The notes beneath the pieces were generated by a model that saw nothing but the letters and a program-made list of their open reading frames with translations, made no database searches and was not told the origin of the DNA. The position numbers and the translations under genes were made by a program. 64,000 nt of DNA, from assembly GCF_910596095.1 (NCBI RefSeq), contig NC_056551.1, forward strand, positions 5,195,001-5,259,000, given 5' to 3'. This stretch comes from Thunnus maccoyii (Eukaryota; Chordata; Actinopteri; Scombriformes; Scombridae). Positions 1 to 12,800 of this stretch are shown piece by piece (position 1 is the stretch's first letter; every line of letters starts with the position of its first letter).

Positions 1-3000
1 ATGAAATCTGCCTGCAATAGGAGCAGTTGCGTAATAATTGTTTACCATGAGTAAGGACATCAGAGGCTGAGTCTGCATGATTGGGACAAAAGGTCAAAAA
101 TTTGACCCATTTTTGAAAACATTTGACTCTATTGCTGTGTAAATACAACATGAGTGTGGAAATACCATCTACACTTGTAGTAACAACTTTCTGTTTATTC
201 CAGCATGCAAGTATGAATTTAGTCCACATGTCACATTTGTAGACAGAAATACACCATCTTAATTCAGTTGTTTATGTTTTGTTTTATGTTTTGAAGTTAT
301 CCTAATTTTTATATTGTTTTATGTGTTTTATATTCTGAAATATAAACTCAAGATAAAGCAAGAGACTACTGCTTTGTCCCTTTGTTTCTATCCATTCATT
401 TTTTTCACCATTGTATTCTCAGTCTTTGTTTTAGAGTTTTTAGTGAATAAATTACCCTCCAAAATGCCCTCTTACTTAATAAAATTTCTCATCAACTTCT
501 ACATACATTCAGCAACACACAATCTCAAAATATGCTGAACAAATGTAGTTTTAAGGTCTTTTGAAATAGTTGGTTTTTAAGTAGGTAACAAGGTTTTACA
601 AGTAACATGTAAAGGTGAATATAATGAATATATTGCAAGAAAACACATTAGAAGTAAAAGAACACAAGAGAAAAAAATACCATCCACGTCCTTTAAGACA
701 CTGACAAACCCAGCATCAAACCACAGACAAAAACCACAAATGCAGACACACATTCCCAGAGTAACTACTGTAATCATAGGCCTGAAAAATAGGAACAGTT
801 TTCAGGTTGCTCCTGAAATGGAAGCAGCAGTTGTGACAGCTTGGGACAACAGGAGGTTTGTTCCAGAGAACAAGATTGAAAAATCCTCCTCACCAGATCT
901 GGATCTCATCCTGGGTCCAGTTAGAAAACCACCACCTGATGAGCAGAGAGGCCTGACTGGACTGAAGCCAGTGAGCAGTGTGGTGTCATAGGCCTGCAAA
1001 CATAGTTGTGGTTGCCCACTAGTGGTGACTTCTGGCACTGACTGTATCTCCTGGTTTACCTCTTTTTATTACAGGTAAATCTGAGAATGTGTTGCACCTT
1101 CTTCCTTTCCATTCTAGTTTTGGGACATTCATAAACATCTTGTGTTTATGTAAAAGCAGTTCAGCTCTCAGAGTTTTTCTTGGTTCTGAGTTGCCCTCTA
1201 ATGCAGAAAAATGTCTTTTTGTACAAGAGACAAACAAGCTGCTAAAATTGAAACCCAGTCAAGTCATTTTTATGAGAACATTTTTATGTGTGTGGCCCAT
1301 ATTTCCTTCACAATCTATACATCATATGACACCATCAGGGCGCCAGAGCTGTGTCCAGGGCTGATGCTAGCACTGAAGACACCAAGGCAATCTGATCTGT
1401 AATATTTCTGGATTTGGAATTTATAATAACACGAAGTGGAGTTTACATTCAATTATTATTGACACATTACACACATTCAGTTTTTTTAAAGGTTTTTTTT
1501 TCGATTACATTTGACTGCTGTTATGCAAAAAACTAAATAGATTACATTAAAATTGAATGAAACATATTTAGTATTCTTCACCAGAATTACATACTTGGCA
1601 CAGGACTACAGGAAGGTACAATTTTATAGGAAATATAACTGAGGAGTAAAATGCAAAATTTTGTGATTCATTTAAATACCCCCCAAAAACGTTTTTTTTG
1701 GGTTGCTGGATAGTTAAAAATCCCCTCCAGACATGTATTAAGACTCTGCTTGGAAGTCTTAGACAGAGAGCAAGTTGTCTTTCAGAGTTTTATTGCAATA
1801 AGCAGTTCACATTTGCAAATGCGGCTCCCCCAGTTTGCTGAAGGCTGAAGAGATGCTGTATGAAGTTCAGTGTCAGTATTTACAGCCGCGTGAATCACAA
1901 TTATCCCATATTCGTCACTCTTAATAGGTGTCTTTTAATTAATACACTGTTGCCCTTTGTACATTCATAACTTTATCTGCACCAGTGTCTTTATCTGCTG
2001 AGTTTATAGGTTGACGGCCAGCTTTGCCTTTGTTAGCATCTCTGGTAATTGGCAGTTGATCATGCTCATATGAGAGAAATAAGACACAAAGTCTCACATT
2101 CTGCACTCAGCCATAAGATAGTATAGACCTAATATAAGACAGTGCACATAATATTAAGACAATAAATTATAAGAGTAAAAATATCCATTACAAACAATAA
2201 AGGGTGTCTGATATGGTTTTTCCACAAAAAATGGCATCTTCTCCTTCTCCCTCATTAAAAATGAAAAATCAACTAAAAAATCTATGAATCTGCAAATATA
2301 TTCCATTTCAGAGGAGAACCTATGGTGGCTGTGAAACCCGCGAAAAATGCGAAAGGCCCTTTTTAGAGCCAGTGTTTGGTTAGTCCATTCTGGGCTACTG
2401 TAGAAACATGGCGGTGCAACATGGCGGGCTCCATGGAAGAGGACCTGCTCCCTATGTAGATATAAAGGGCTCATTCTGAGGTAACAAAATACAACAGTTC
2501 TCATTTTCAGGTGATTATACACTAATTAAAACATACTTATGAATATTACATTCCATTTCTACTAAGTCCATTCCACTAGATGCCACTAAATCCTACACAC
2601 TGCACCTTTAAGTCACACAAGAAAAACAGGATGGCCTGTGTGTCTGTGCTATGCGGAGCATGTGGAGAGTGTGTGGGTGGTCCATACAGTCTGTGGGGTG
2701 GTCTGGGGACACAGGATCAAAAACAAGTTGTTGCTGACATGTGAGTGTGTGAGACTCACATGTGCCAGTGACTGAACGTACTGAAATGTGACTCCACTGG
2801 CTGGGAAATACTGTTCTAAAACTGTGGAGGAGCCATTCCACACATAGACATAAGTTGAAGTTATGCATTAGAAGAAAAATAGTAGTTTAGCTTAAGATAA
2901 ATGGAGTGATTTCTATTTGTCCTTTTTTAGGTTGACCATAGTTTATATTCCCATTAATTTTGGTAAATGGGACATAAAATCTTGTGCTTCACAATACGAT

Positions 3001-4700
3001 TTACATAAAACATATTTATTGTTGTTACTGTTTATATAATACAATGCTGAGATAGTGATATTTTACTTGAACATTTCTACTTTGTGAGACTACATTTCAC
3101 AAGAAAACATTGAACATTTCATTTCATTACATTTATCTGATGGTTGTATTGACTTGGCATGTCAGAGTATGAGATAAGCACATAAAATGGGATTGTTTGT
3201 GCATGAAGAAGTCAGAGCCACCTGAACCAGAACATTAAAATACTTTATAACCAACACATCACGTTTATCATTTATATTTAGCTACACTATACTTCTTATA
3301 CTGGTTTAGAGTTAATATGTCTCCTTGTAATTGAATATAATGGATTATTGTTCAATTGCAGAACAATAGAAGCCACAATCTATGAATATGTGAAAACTAA
3401 AGTCTCGTACCAAAACAAACAGGAATGGAACATATGTTCACTCTCAAACTCAAAAAAAGATCTGTTGAGCCTTGACAAGAGCTACATCTAAGTTCTGAAT
3501 GTTTTCTACATCACAGGGGCAAAACTGACATGTATGCTTTTTCAACAGGTCACTGAGAAATACAGTTTTTATTTTGTCTATGAGTCAACAGGTTAGAGAA
3601 GGCCAAAGATTTTAAATACTTTTTTTCTACCACTGATTTTATTCCTATAATAGAAGTAAAATAATTATTTTCCTCCTTATTTATTTTACTATTATTTAAC
3701 TTACATTTGAAGGTCATGGTATAATTTAATATTATTCTATCCATATACATGGGGGAAAGATATGTTCACTGTGCTGCACTGTACACAATAAAAACTAGCC
3801 AAAACAGGTACAAAGGACAAAAGACAAAATATACAAAAGACAGGGTAAAATAAGATGAAATTAAATACTGACGGCACAGTTTCTTGTTGCTACCAGGCAG
3901 GGAGGGTCAGATGAGTTGCATTTTGGGAAGTGTAAGATCCCTCTGTTTTTGGAGTTTGAGCCACTGGGGACTAAAAGTTAGTATAACTTGGCTTCTGCTG
4001 TTTCAGTTTTGACCATTCTTTTAAAAGTATGTGTCTTGTGAGACTCCCAACATCAAGAAAGTGCAATGCTGCATCCCTGTAGTACATTATAGACCAGATG
4101 AGTCATAATATTAACTAAATAAATAAATGAGTGAGGAAGTATCATCAGTTTATGTGTTTATTTTATTACCTACTTCTCAATTTAATGCATTTATATTTTC
4201 ATTTGATATCTATGTATATATTTATGGATATATTTCAACACTTGGTTATTTATTTGATTGTCAATTTATTGATTTATATGTTTATTATATTTTATTCATA
4301 TAATTATAACTTAAAATGATTGACAATGACTTAGTCTTTGAGAATTGATGAGTGCCCTTTTAAACTGCCAACAAATGTGTTTACTGACCTCCAGGGCTGC
4401 CCCCATTAAGGACACATGAGGTGTTGTCTTCTTTATTTTTCCCAGACAATGTTACACATGGAGTGTATTTTACATGCCTACTGTGTGGGCTACTGCTATT
4501 TACAATGCGTTTGTATCTTTAAGCTTTTAAGAATTAAGTATTCCCCCAAAAGAAACGAGGCAGTGGGTAAAGGGCTTTGAGATATGAATAAATAAAACAC
4601 ACAAATCTAAATGAAATGCTGATGAGACTTTCTTTTTGGTGCCTGGTTGGACATGTTAAGGTACTTGGCCTCAGTGTTTGTAAAATCCTGGCTACGTCCC
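1..4700. other. Intergenic region, no gene seen
   Basis: AT-rich DNA upstream of ghr. All open frames are short and have no recognisable domain. It contains at least one dispersed repeat (about 2,240-2,611). I see no splice-bounded coding segments or RNA genes. Confidence 0.6.
2240..2611. repeat. Dispersed teleost repeat (MITE-like)
   Basis: The segment containing 'aacatggcggtgcaacatgg' (about 2,405), then 'tagatataaagggctcattc' (2,456) and ending in 'cctacacactgcaccttta' (2,592) matches my recollection of a short non-autonomous element found in many teleost genomes. It has no coding capacity. The family name is not assigned. Confidence 0.5.
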
Positions 4701-5061
4701 TTCTGACCTCACATTGTTAGCACCTGCAGCTCATGTTTCAGTCAGCTTTTCTTGGAGATCTGTTGCTTGTTTTCCTGCTGTACACAGACGCCACCGCCAG
4801 ATGGCCTCCAGCTCTCTGCCGCAGAAACAACAGCTGTGCTGCTTCTCCAAACCAAACAACCACACACCGTCAGCCTGTCAGCCGGAGTCACCAACTCGCA
4901 TGGATATCTGTTCAACGCGCTCCCGGCTGGAGATTAGAGGGTTTCCGCGGTCTGTTTGGAGGAACGGTTGGCTTTTTGTGTGAATGTGAGTTTACAGTAG
5001 TCGCTCTTGAATAAAGGAAACCTGTGAAACCTTTAGGACTGCTGTCCACTTCACCACAGCG
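4700..5061 (+). promoter_or_regulatory. ghr: Probable ghr promoter and untranslated exon 1
   Basis: A locally GC-richer island with several CpGs in AT-rich surroundings ends in a strong splice donor (…cacagcg|gtgagt, exon end 5,061). The first coding exon of ghr lies at 9,794 and starts only 9 bases before its ATG, so an upstream non-coding exon is required. This is the best candidate in the preceding 5 kb. The transcription start cannot be fixed from sequence. Open frames inside it do not resemble known proteins. Confidence 0.45.
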
Positions 5062-8000
5062 GTGAGTTATAGTTCTCATGTCCGTCCTGCATGTTTATGT
5101 CTGTTTACGCAGCTTTACGTGTCTGTCAGTGACCAGTTAAACTCATAATCATCAACTGAAATCTCCACTGTCCTCTGTAGAGCAGTAAACTCCTTGATGT
5201 GTGCATACGGATATTGTGTCAGGGCTATATTTAGGGCTTTATTTACATTTTCTCCATGAATCTTGCACAATCCCAGATAGCACACCGGGGAAAAAGCTCT
5301 TACTTCACTGTGAAAACAGTTTAAAAACAAACTGGAGATGTAGTCAAAGTACTGGTTTAAGTTTCAAGTAAAGGTTTATTTTTTTATAGGCCTATAATAT
5401 ACAAAAATAGCCTGTCAAGGTTTAAATGTTGTTAATCTGTTGAGTCTACACGATACTTTGTGGAAAGTAAAGTATTTTTAAGTCCTACATAAATATTCAA
5501 CTCTCTATAGTAAATTGTACTCTATAAAGTACAATTTTGAGGGACTTAGGTTACTTGATTTCCATTTGATGAGATTTTAAAGGGATACTATGTTCATTTT
5601 TTTAAAATGCCAAACGCTCTCTATAGTTCCACCTCTCAGTAGTGAGTATTTGCCCTTTTTCTTTATCTCATGTAATAGTAAACTGAATATCTATGGAGTT
5701 TTTGGACTGCTGGTTTGGAAATTTGAAAGGACAGAATTTTGGGGTCTCAGAAACTATAATGAGTTTACCTATTTTATATATATTTCATAGAATAAACAAT
5801 TAATAAGTGAATCTAGAAATGAATAATGAAAATAAACGTTACTTGCACCCCTAAAAATATTACTTTACTATAGCCTACATTTAATTCCACTGCATCATAC
5901 ATTTAGTTACTCCTTACATTGTAGCTAAAGATCTTATATCCAAATATACTGACTCATAAAATACGAGTAATGTTCTATGGCTAATGTTGCATACTTAAAC
6001 TGCTGCAGATACATAAATAGTGCTTCTGCAATTAATGACTTTTGTTTGAACTGAAAAAAAAATACAACCTTCAGCTTCAGGCTTATTTTTCTGCATAATG
6101 TAATTTTTCTGTTACGTTATGATCTCGCCCTGGTGTCTCTTTCCTGTGGTTTTGTCTGCAAAACATAAACAATAAATGTCACTATGAACATAACTATTGT
6201 ATCATCATATCATCGTCAGTTGCAGACTTTTTAAATTTAAAATTTATCAGACTAACAATCTAAGAAACCTCCCATGACCCTGTCTGCATGTCTGATGGCC
6301 CCATGTGAGGTTGGTTGAGAAACTGAGTCCAAGGGAAAATAAATATCAGACTGAACCCTGAGTAAAAATCACTCAAAATAGCCCAGCTCAAAATACTAAA
6401 CATTATCATATATTACAAAATAAAAACTGTATTATATATCACATCAGGTGATAAAGTAAAGTAAAATCCTGTGATATGTTTCTCTACAAATTTCTGTCAC
6501 AACCTTGAGTGTGTTTGTAGAGTCTTTAAAACAGTCTGTGCCATCTGCAGCTGTGAGGGTCATTTAGTCTGCAGCCCACACTTGTTATTTTATTGTGTCT
6601 TATCAGCATGAGACATCCCAGAGTGTAAAAAAAAACTTGTCCGTTCTCAACTGTGTGAAGGAAACAGTGGTAAACAGAGATTACAAAGTAATAATGCTGA
6701 GACTACAACCATGTTTATTATAGGAGAAACTGAGCATGATAGAGGCTAGTAAAACCTTCTCACTCCTGGCCTCAACACTGGAGATACATGTAATTATAAT
6801 AACGGAAAACATGAACAGTCAGATGAACAGCAAGAGAGAGCTTTCACTGTTAACTATAACCTGAACACAAGTAGTGAAAGATTGTGTAACCATAATTATT
6901 TTTAGCATATTACATATGAGAACATATTGAACCAAATGCAGTCCGACAGATGCTGAATTTTTTAGGCGTATATTGACATATGAGAGTAAAAAACATTTAA
7001 AAAAACACAATATATCAGCCCATTAGATATATTCTATTAGCAAGTAGCATTCATATTTGGTTGTTATAGATAAATCAGTATTGGCCTGCCTGTACATCAG
7101 AACAGAAATATAATACAGTGAATGCTGCATAGGCAGCTGGGATATTTGAAGCAACCAGGGTGAATTTTATGTCACTATAACAAAGACAAGGTATGATAGA
7201 AGGATAATATATAATCACAACACTGCATATCTTCCACCTGCATAATCTGCAACATAGAGCTGTAGGAGTAAGATCAAAGATACTGAACTAACAAGACAGG
7301 AGACTCTGGAAAAAAACAATAAAGAAAATCAATGTGTCAAAGCTTGAGAACACAAGTCTGTAGGTGTGAGGAGAGGAAATGAGAAGGTTCTGTGACTGAG
7401 CATGACTTGTTTTGTATGTGATTATGTACGTACAGGAAAAAGTGAACATTTAACCATGAAACATGTTGTTGATAATAGAGCTCCTAAAACTGTCAAACAA
7501 TTTTTTTCAATTAATTGATTAAATGTTTAACATTTGTTATTATTGCTTTATAAATTACTTCAAAGATTAGTCTTAATCATTGAAATAGGCTAGTTGTTGA
7601 TTAATTTTATTTTCATCAGCTTATCTTAATTGACTAATCACGTCAGCACTAGTGGGCAGTTTTGCTCTCTGATCAATTGTGTCAATTCATATGCAATAAT
7701 TATCTTTTCCATCTGTATCTCGCTTAAAAATCTATTGTTCACATTTGATTTCTCATGGACACCTGATTTACTATGTTATCCATCCCCATGTGTACTCTCT
7801 CTTCACAAAATTGCTTTAGTGACTGGTTCTCAAGGTTTTTCTCTTCAGGCCACATACAGTACTAGTTTTTCAACCTTTTCTGGCTATTGACACAAATTAT
7901 TAGGCCCTGAAATTGTCATAATACCAGCAATTTTATATGCATGAAATTGCCATCAAAATATGAAAATTAGTCTCATAAGGGGCCCCAACTTAGGGGTTGA

Positions 8001-9793
8001 AGAACTCTGCATTAGAAGACAAAATCATATAAATCCTGTATGAATCCCCATGCAGGACCACTAAATGAGATCTAAATAGGCCCCAGAGTGTAGTAGAGAT
8101 GAATTTCAAAATTGCTGGCAGGAACCTAGCACGCTTGGCTGGAAATGGATATCATGTTCAGTGTAAAACTGTTTACTGTTGTGAAACGCGCCTCTCCAGG
8201 AAGGATAAACAGTGTGAATTCCACGAAGAACCTAATGAATAAAACATGCTCAGACTCTGATTCAGACCTGCTGGTCCTCCCTGCTGTCCAATAAGTGCGC
8301 TGTCCTGTGATTCCTGACTTGGGTTTTTTCATTTTTTTCATTGAATTTTAAATGACATGAAAAAAATATGGAAATCTACATGTTGAATAAATAATGTTAA
8401 TATGACAGATAGTAAAGGAAGTGGTGAAAGAGATGGGAGTGACAGTCTGAACGGAATCACTAAAATAATTTAAAGTGGCGGTTAAAATGATGCCGGTTGT
8501 TGAGGTTTCACTTTCAGTGTAAGCGCTAAATGAAGTTCAAGTGTAAGCGATGAATGAAGCTGAAGCACAGTATGAGTTTAAGTTAAAGTGCTGAAAGGAG
8601 TCAAGGTGTTAGATGAATCATGAGCAGAAAGGGTAAGCAATGAAAGGAGGTGAAATGTTAGTAGAAGTGTAAGTAATAAAAGGAGCTGAAAGAGTCAGTT
8701 TCACTGAATACCTGAAAGGAATTTGTGTCAGTTCAAATGTAAAAACTGAAAGGAGCTTAAGTGGCACTTAAAATGGAATTACTCAACGGAGTTTCTGTTT
8801 AAAGTGTTAGCAGTGGATGAAGACGAAGTGACAGCTTTAGTGTAGGCACTGGGTGAAGTTGTGAAGATGCTGAAAGGAGTTGAAATGTCAGTTGAAGTGT
8901 AAACACCGAAAGAAGATTTCTGAAAGAAGTTGAACTGAAAATGGATGTGCTGAATAGAGTTGAAGTTTCAGTTGAAAGTGTAAGCACTTGATGAAACTGA
9001 AGTGACAGTTTCAGTGTAAGTGTAGCAGCACTGAGTGAAGTTAAAGTACAGTATTAGTTGAAGTGAGGGTTGTGAAAGGAGTTGAAAGTGGCAGTTGAAG
9101 TTACGACATAAAACGCAAGCTATATAATGAGTTGATGCGTCAGTTGAAGTGTAAGTAATAAAAGGAGCTGGAAGTATCAGTGTGAAGTCCTGACAGAAAT
9201 TAGTGTCAGTTCAAGTCTAAAAACTGAGAGCAGATATCAGTTGAAGTGTCAAATCAGAATTAAGATCCTTTTAAAGTAACCAAATGTGTGACTGCACATA
9301 TAAAAGTCAAATTCTACACAAATCAAAAGCCTTAAAGAACTTAAAGCAGTACAACAGTAAATTGTATTATTCATGCTGCTTAGAAAACATACAAGGCGTA
9401 GATAGCAAAAGGGTCTATTGGGTTCCCTTTCTAAAGAGGTAAAATTTCAAGTATCAGGCAAAATATATGCAAAGTGGTTGGAGTTCATCCAGCCAAATGT
9501 GAAGCTATAGAATAACCTAGAAAAGCTGCTATGCATACACTAGAGCTGCATATACAGACTCAAACATGAAGTCATTTGATGAATGTTTTTATCTAAAGCA
9601 CTTTTGATGATCTGTTCTATGACTCTATATGGTTTAATCATGTGTGTACCCAACTTGTTCTCTTTTTTAAAAAGAGTAAGGAGTGGTCAGAGCACGCCTG
9701 TTTAATGGTGGTGGTGGTGGGCTGGGCTGTTGTGTGTTTCAGCTGGGTGGACTGCACTGAGAAACTACCATTCCCCACATGTTCCCTCCACAG
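5062..9793 (+). other. ghr: Probable ghr intron 1
   Basis: AT-rich non-coding DNA between the presumed untranslated exon and the signal-peptide exon. Its main structure is the degenerate tandem repeat at 8,518-9,265. No other gene is seen. Confidence 0.45.
8518..9265 (+). repeat. Degenerate minisatellite, about 36-bp unit
   Basis: Roughly 20 diverged copies of a unit close to 'gtgtaagcactgaaaggagt' followed by 'tgaagtgtcagttgaa'. Unit length varies through indels. A higher-order duplication is visible: the block starting 'gtgtaagtaataaaaggagc' occurs at about 8,670 and again at about 9,142. The array lies in the presumed first intron of ghr. A minus-strand open frame across it (8,799-8,987) is a by-product. 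Confidence 0.8.
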
Positions 9794-9802
9794 TTCGACA
9801 GC

Positions 9803-12800
9803 ATGGCTGCAGCTCTCACCATGTTCCTCTTCTTCTTTCACATCTTCACTGCTTCAGCACTGCAGTCATCTTCTGAGCAAGGTATGTTTTGCATATTGGT
9901 ATCTATTTGCCTTTAGTTCACTTGCGCAGCATAATTAGATTAGAATTTTAAGACATTTGTAGGCATTTGATGACTTGAGACATGTTTGAAATTATGTTTA
10001 TTACATAATTACAGCAGATGAACATATTGTGTTATGTTGTTTGCAACCTTTATGCTTGGCACTGATGATGCTTTCTTTGACATCTGGTGTCTCCTGATGC
10101 CCAGATTTTTGAATTCCTGTTGCTCTCTTAGGTTTCAAAATCAGATCAGAACACCAGATGGAACAGATTTTTGAGATAAATCTTGCTTTTAATGGGCCAC
10201 ATGACTATTTCAGTTTGGAACAATATAAAACATTTACAGCTGCACAGTGACTGTGCTGCTGTGGTGTTGAAATGAATATGAAGTGTGTTGCACAACAGTG
10301 AAGCCCTCCACAGAGAGCCACAGAGAGCGGCCAACAGATTTCTAGTGAAGTGGCTTCCCAGGAATTCTGGAGAGCAGAGAGTACTCCACTCCAACAATGG
10401 GCTGTTTAGTGTGTAGAGGCCACCCTTTTGTACCAAACAGCCCCTCAGCGGCAGTAGAAACGCTGTGTATTTGCATACATGGATGGTGTTTTATCCACAG
10501 ATATAAACTAAGTCTGCATTGACCATTAAAGTCACGCACGGACATCCTGTGCTTTGTCTTGTTACATAACACTGTCAGTAACTTACCGGTGATGTGGACG
10601 GAGGACGTGTTTCCCAGCTACTGTGGCTCTCCTGCTACTTGAATTATTCTGTTTTTGTTTCATGCCTTTATGTGGGATTGAACAAGGCTGCTGTGTTCTG
10701 ACAGTCATGTTTTCCCCCTGTAGCAAAATTATGGCAGTGAGTGAGAACTTACAACTTATTCATAGAAATCAGTGGTGCCTCCACCAGCTTGTACTGTAGT
10801 TTATGCAGACTGGGTAGCAAGTTTGACAACTTTTATTAGCCTGGAGATTTCTAAATCGCTGCCCTCATCTCATGATTCTGAACAGTCTGTTCGGTCTGCA
10901 TGTAACAAAATAATTAATACAAATGAAACATGTCAGAATAGAATATATCTCTTTATTGTCCACCGGGGTGGAAAATTGTCTTTGGCTCACCAAAACATGA
11001 AGACGCACTGCATTCTTACAAGAAAGAGATAGCGAAGCAGTCAGTATAACAAACATAGAGACAAGGTCACATTACACATTAAAAACATGTTTATGATCCA
11101 TCTTCCAAGAGAGGTGACTTTATCATAACAGATAACAGATATCCTAACAGATATTAGCAGACAGACGCTAAGGAAGATACCCTTGCTATGTTGACTGGCT
11201 ACCTTTTGCTAACCAGCAACATTAGCTACCCCAGCCCGCCTATTTTTACTGACAGCATCATGACTAATCTTTAATTAAATGCTGGTTCATTGTAAGAAAA
11301 CACTAGAAGGAAAGAAAAGGACAACTAACAAATACATCAACACACTTACACAACTTACATGACAAAGTACTCAAATATTAAGGTGGTTTCAGACATTTAG
11401 CTGCTACTGCTGTGTGCCGCCCAGCAATGTTGGTGTTTCTTATTTTGTGGCAGTATGTGAATTCTGCTACTGCCATTGTTGCTACTGACTACATTTGATC
11501 CTTGTAATGATAGACAGGTTGCTACTATCCACCTACTTAATCTCATCACGTAGCTTAAAGGAGAAGGTTGGCAATTTCTTATATTTTTCTTATTGTCAGC
11601 AAATCTCATGTGGAGACTCAAAACAACAATGGACTCATTCTACTTACAAGTATTGTACATGAATCCAAAGCCTGATATATAGTGTTCCTCTGTGTCATAG
11701 ACCTCCGTTATTGTCCCAAAACTATTAAAAACGTGTCAATAAGTGACAGATTCACTCAGTCACTCATGTTCCTTCGCCCCAACAGCAATGGCTACCTTTG
11801 TAAGAAACGGCTCTTTTGGTAGTATTTTGGTAGTATTTTTTTTAAAAATTAAAATTAAAAAATATCTATATCTATAATACCTATTAAACTCTGTGAGGAT
11901 GTTGTATGTCTCCACTTCTACCTTTCACTATTTATACTTTTTTTTTGTAACACTGTTGCTCATCTTTTGTACTGATGATTCAACCAGGAGAAGTCCATGT
12001 CCTCCTGCTCCATCAGTCGACTGACATTGTCAATTAGAAAATGAGCACCACTTTTACTTTCAGAACACTAGTTGCCAGAAATAACTCCCCTCACTTCCCA
12101 ACTCTGTTGCAATACCACTTCCAGGAAATGTAGGAAATGAATGGTCTCTGTAGGGCAGACTCCTCCCCACCTGTATGCCCTAAGCACCACAGTTTATATT
12201 GCTTGGGAATCAGGACATTGGTTCTTAATGTGATTACTTTCCTTGACTGGAGAGGGCATACAGTCGCTCTACACTTTAGGGCATACAACGTTTTTTTCCA
12301 CATTTTTTGCCCTTAAGACTCATTAGGTTAGTAAAAGGTCCAGAGCTGTAATCATTGATGTGAGCGTTGTGACCTTTAGCCATAGAAAGGAAATATATTT
12401 CTAAATGCAGAGGACAAGGTATTTCCCCCTGAGAGTTCACTGATTGATGTTTGAACATGTGACTCTCTAAATAACCGTTTGCCCTGTGAGCTCACAGGAA
12501 AGAGACTAATGAAGGCTTTCCACCAACACACTGTGCAGATGTTAATGCTATAATAGGAAAAACACACACTAATTACCATCAAGAGGGAGCATAAACAAAG
12601 AGAGACTACAAGCTGTGTTCTACCTGATAATTTATGAGATTATCTGAATGCACTGTGAGTTAGTCCTTTTAAGGAAATTAATGCTTGCTGCTATTTCCTG
12701 CCCCCCTCGAAATCACGGTTAAAAGGAAACACATCTGGGCTTATCAAAACAGATTGAGTGAGGATGTTTTGTTTCACCCTGAAATAGATTGTGTCAGCAG

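Noticed and set aside
8518-9265. Possible CRISPR-like array
   Set aside because: The units are contiguous and degenerate with no constant repeat and unique spacers, and the genome is vertebrate. It is a minisatellite.
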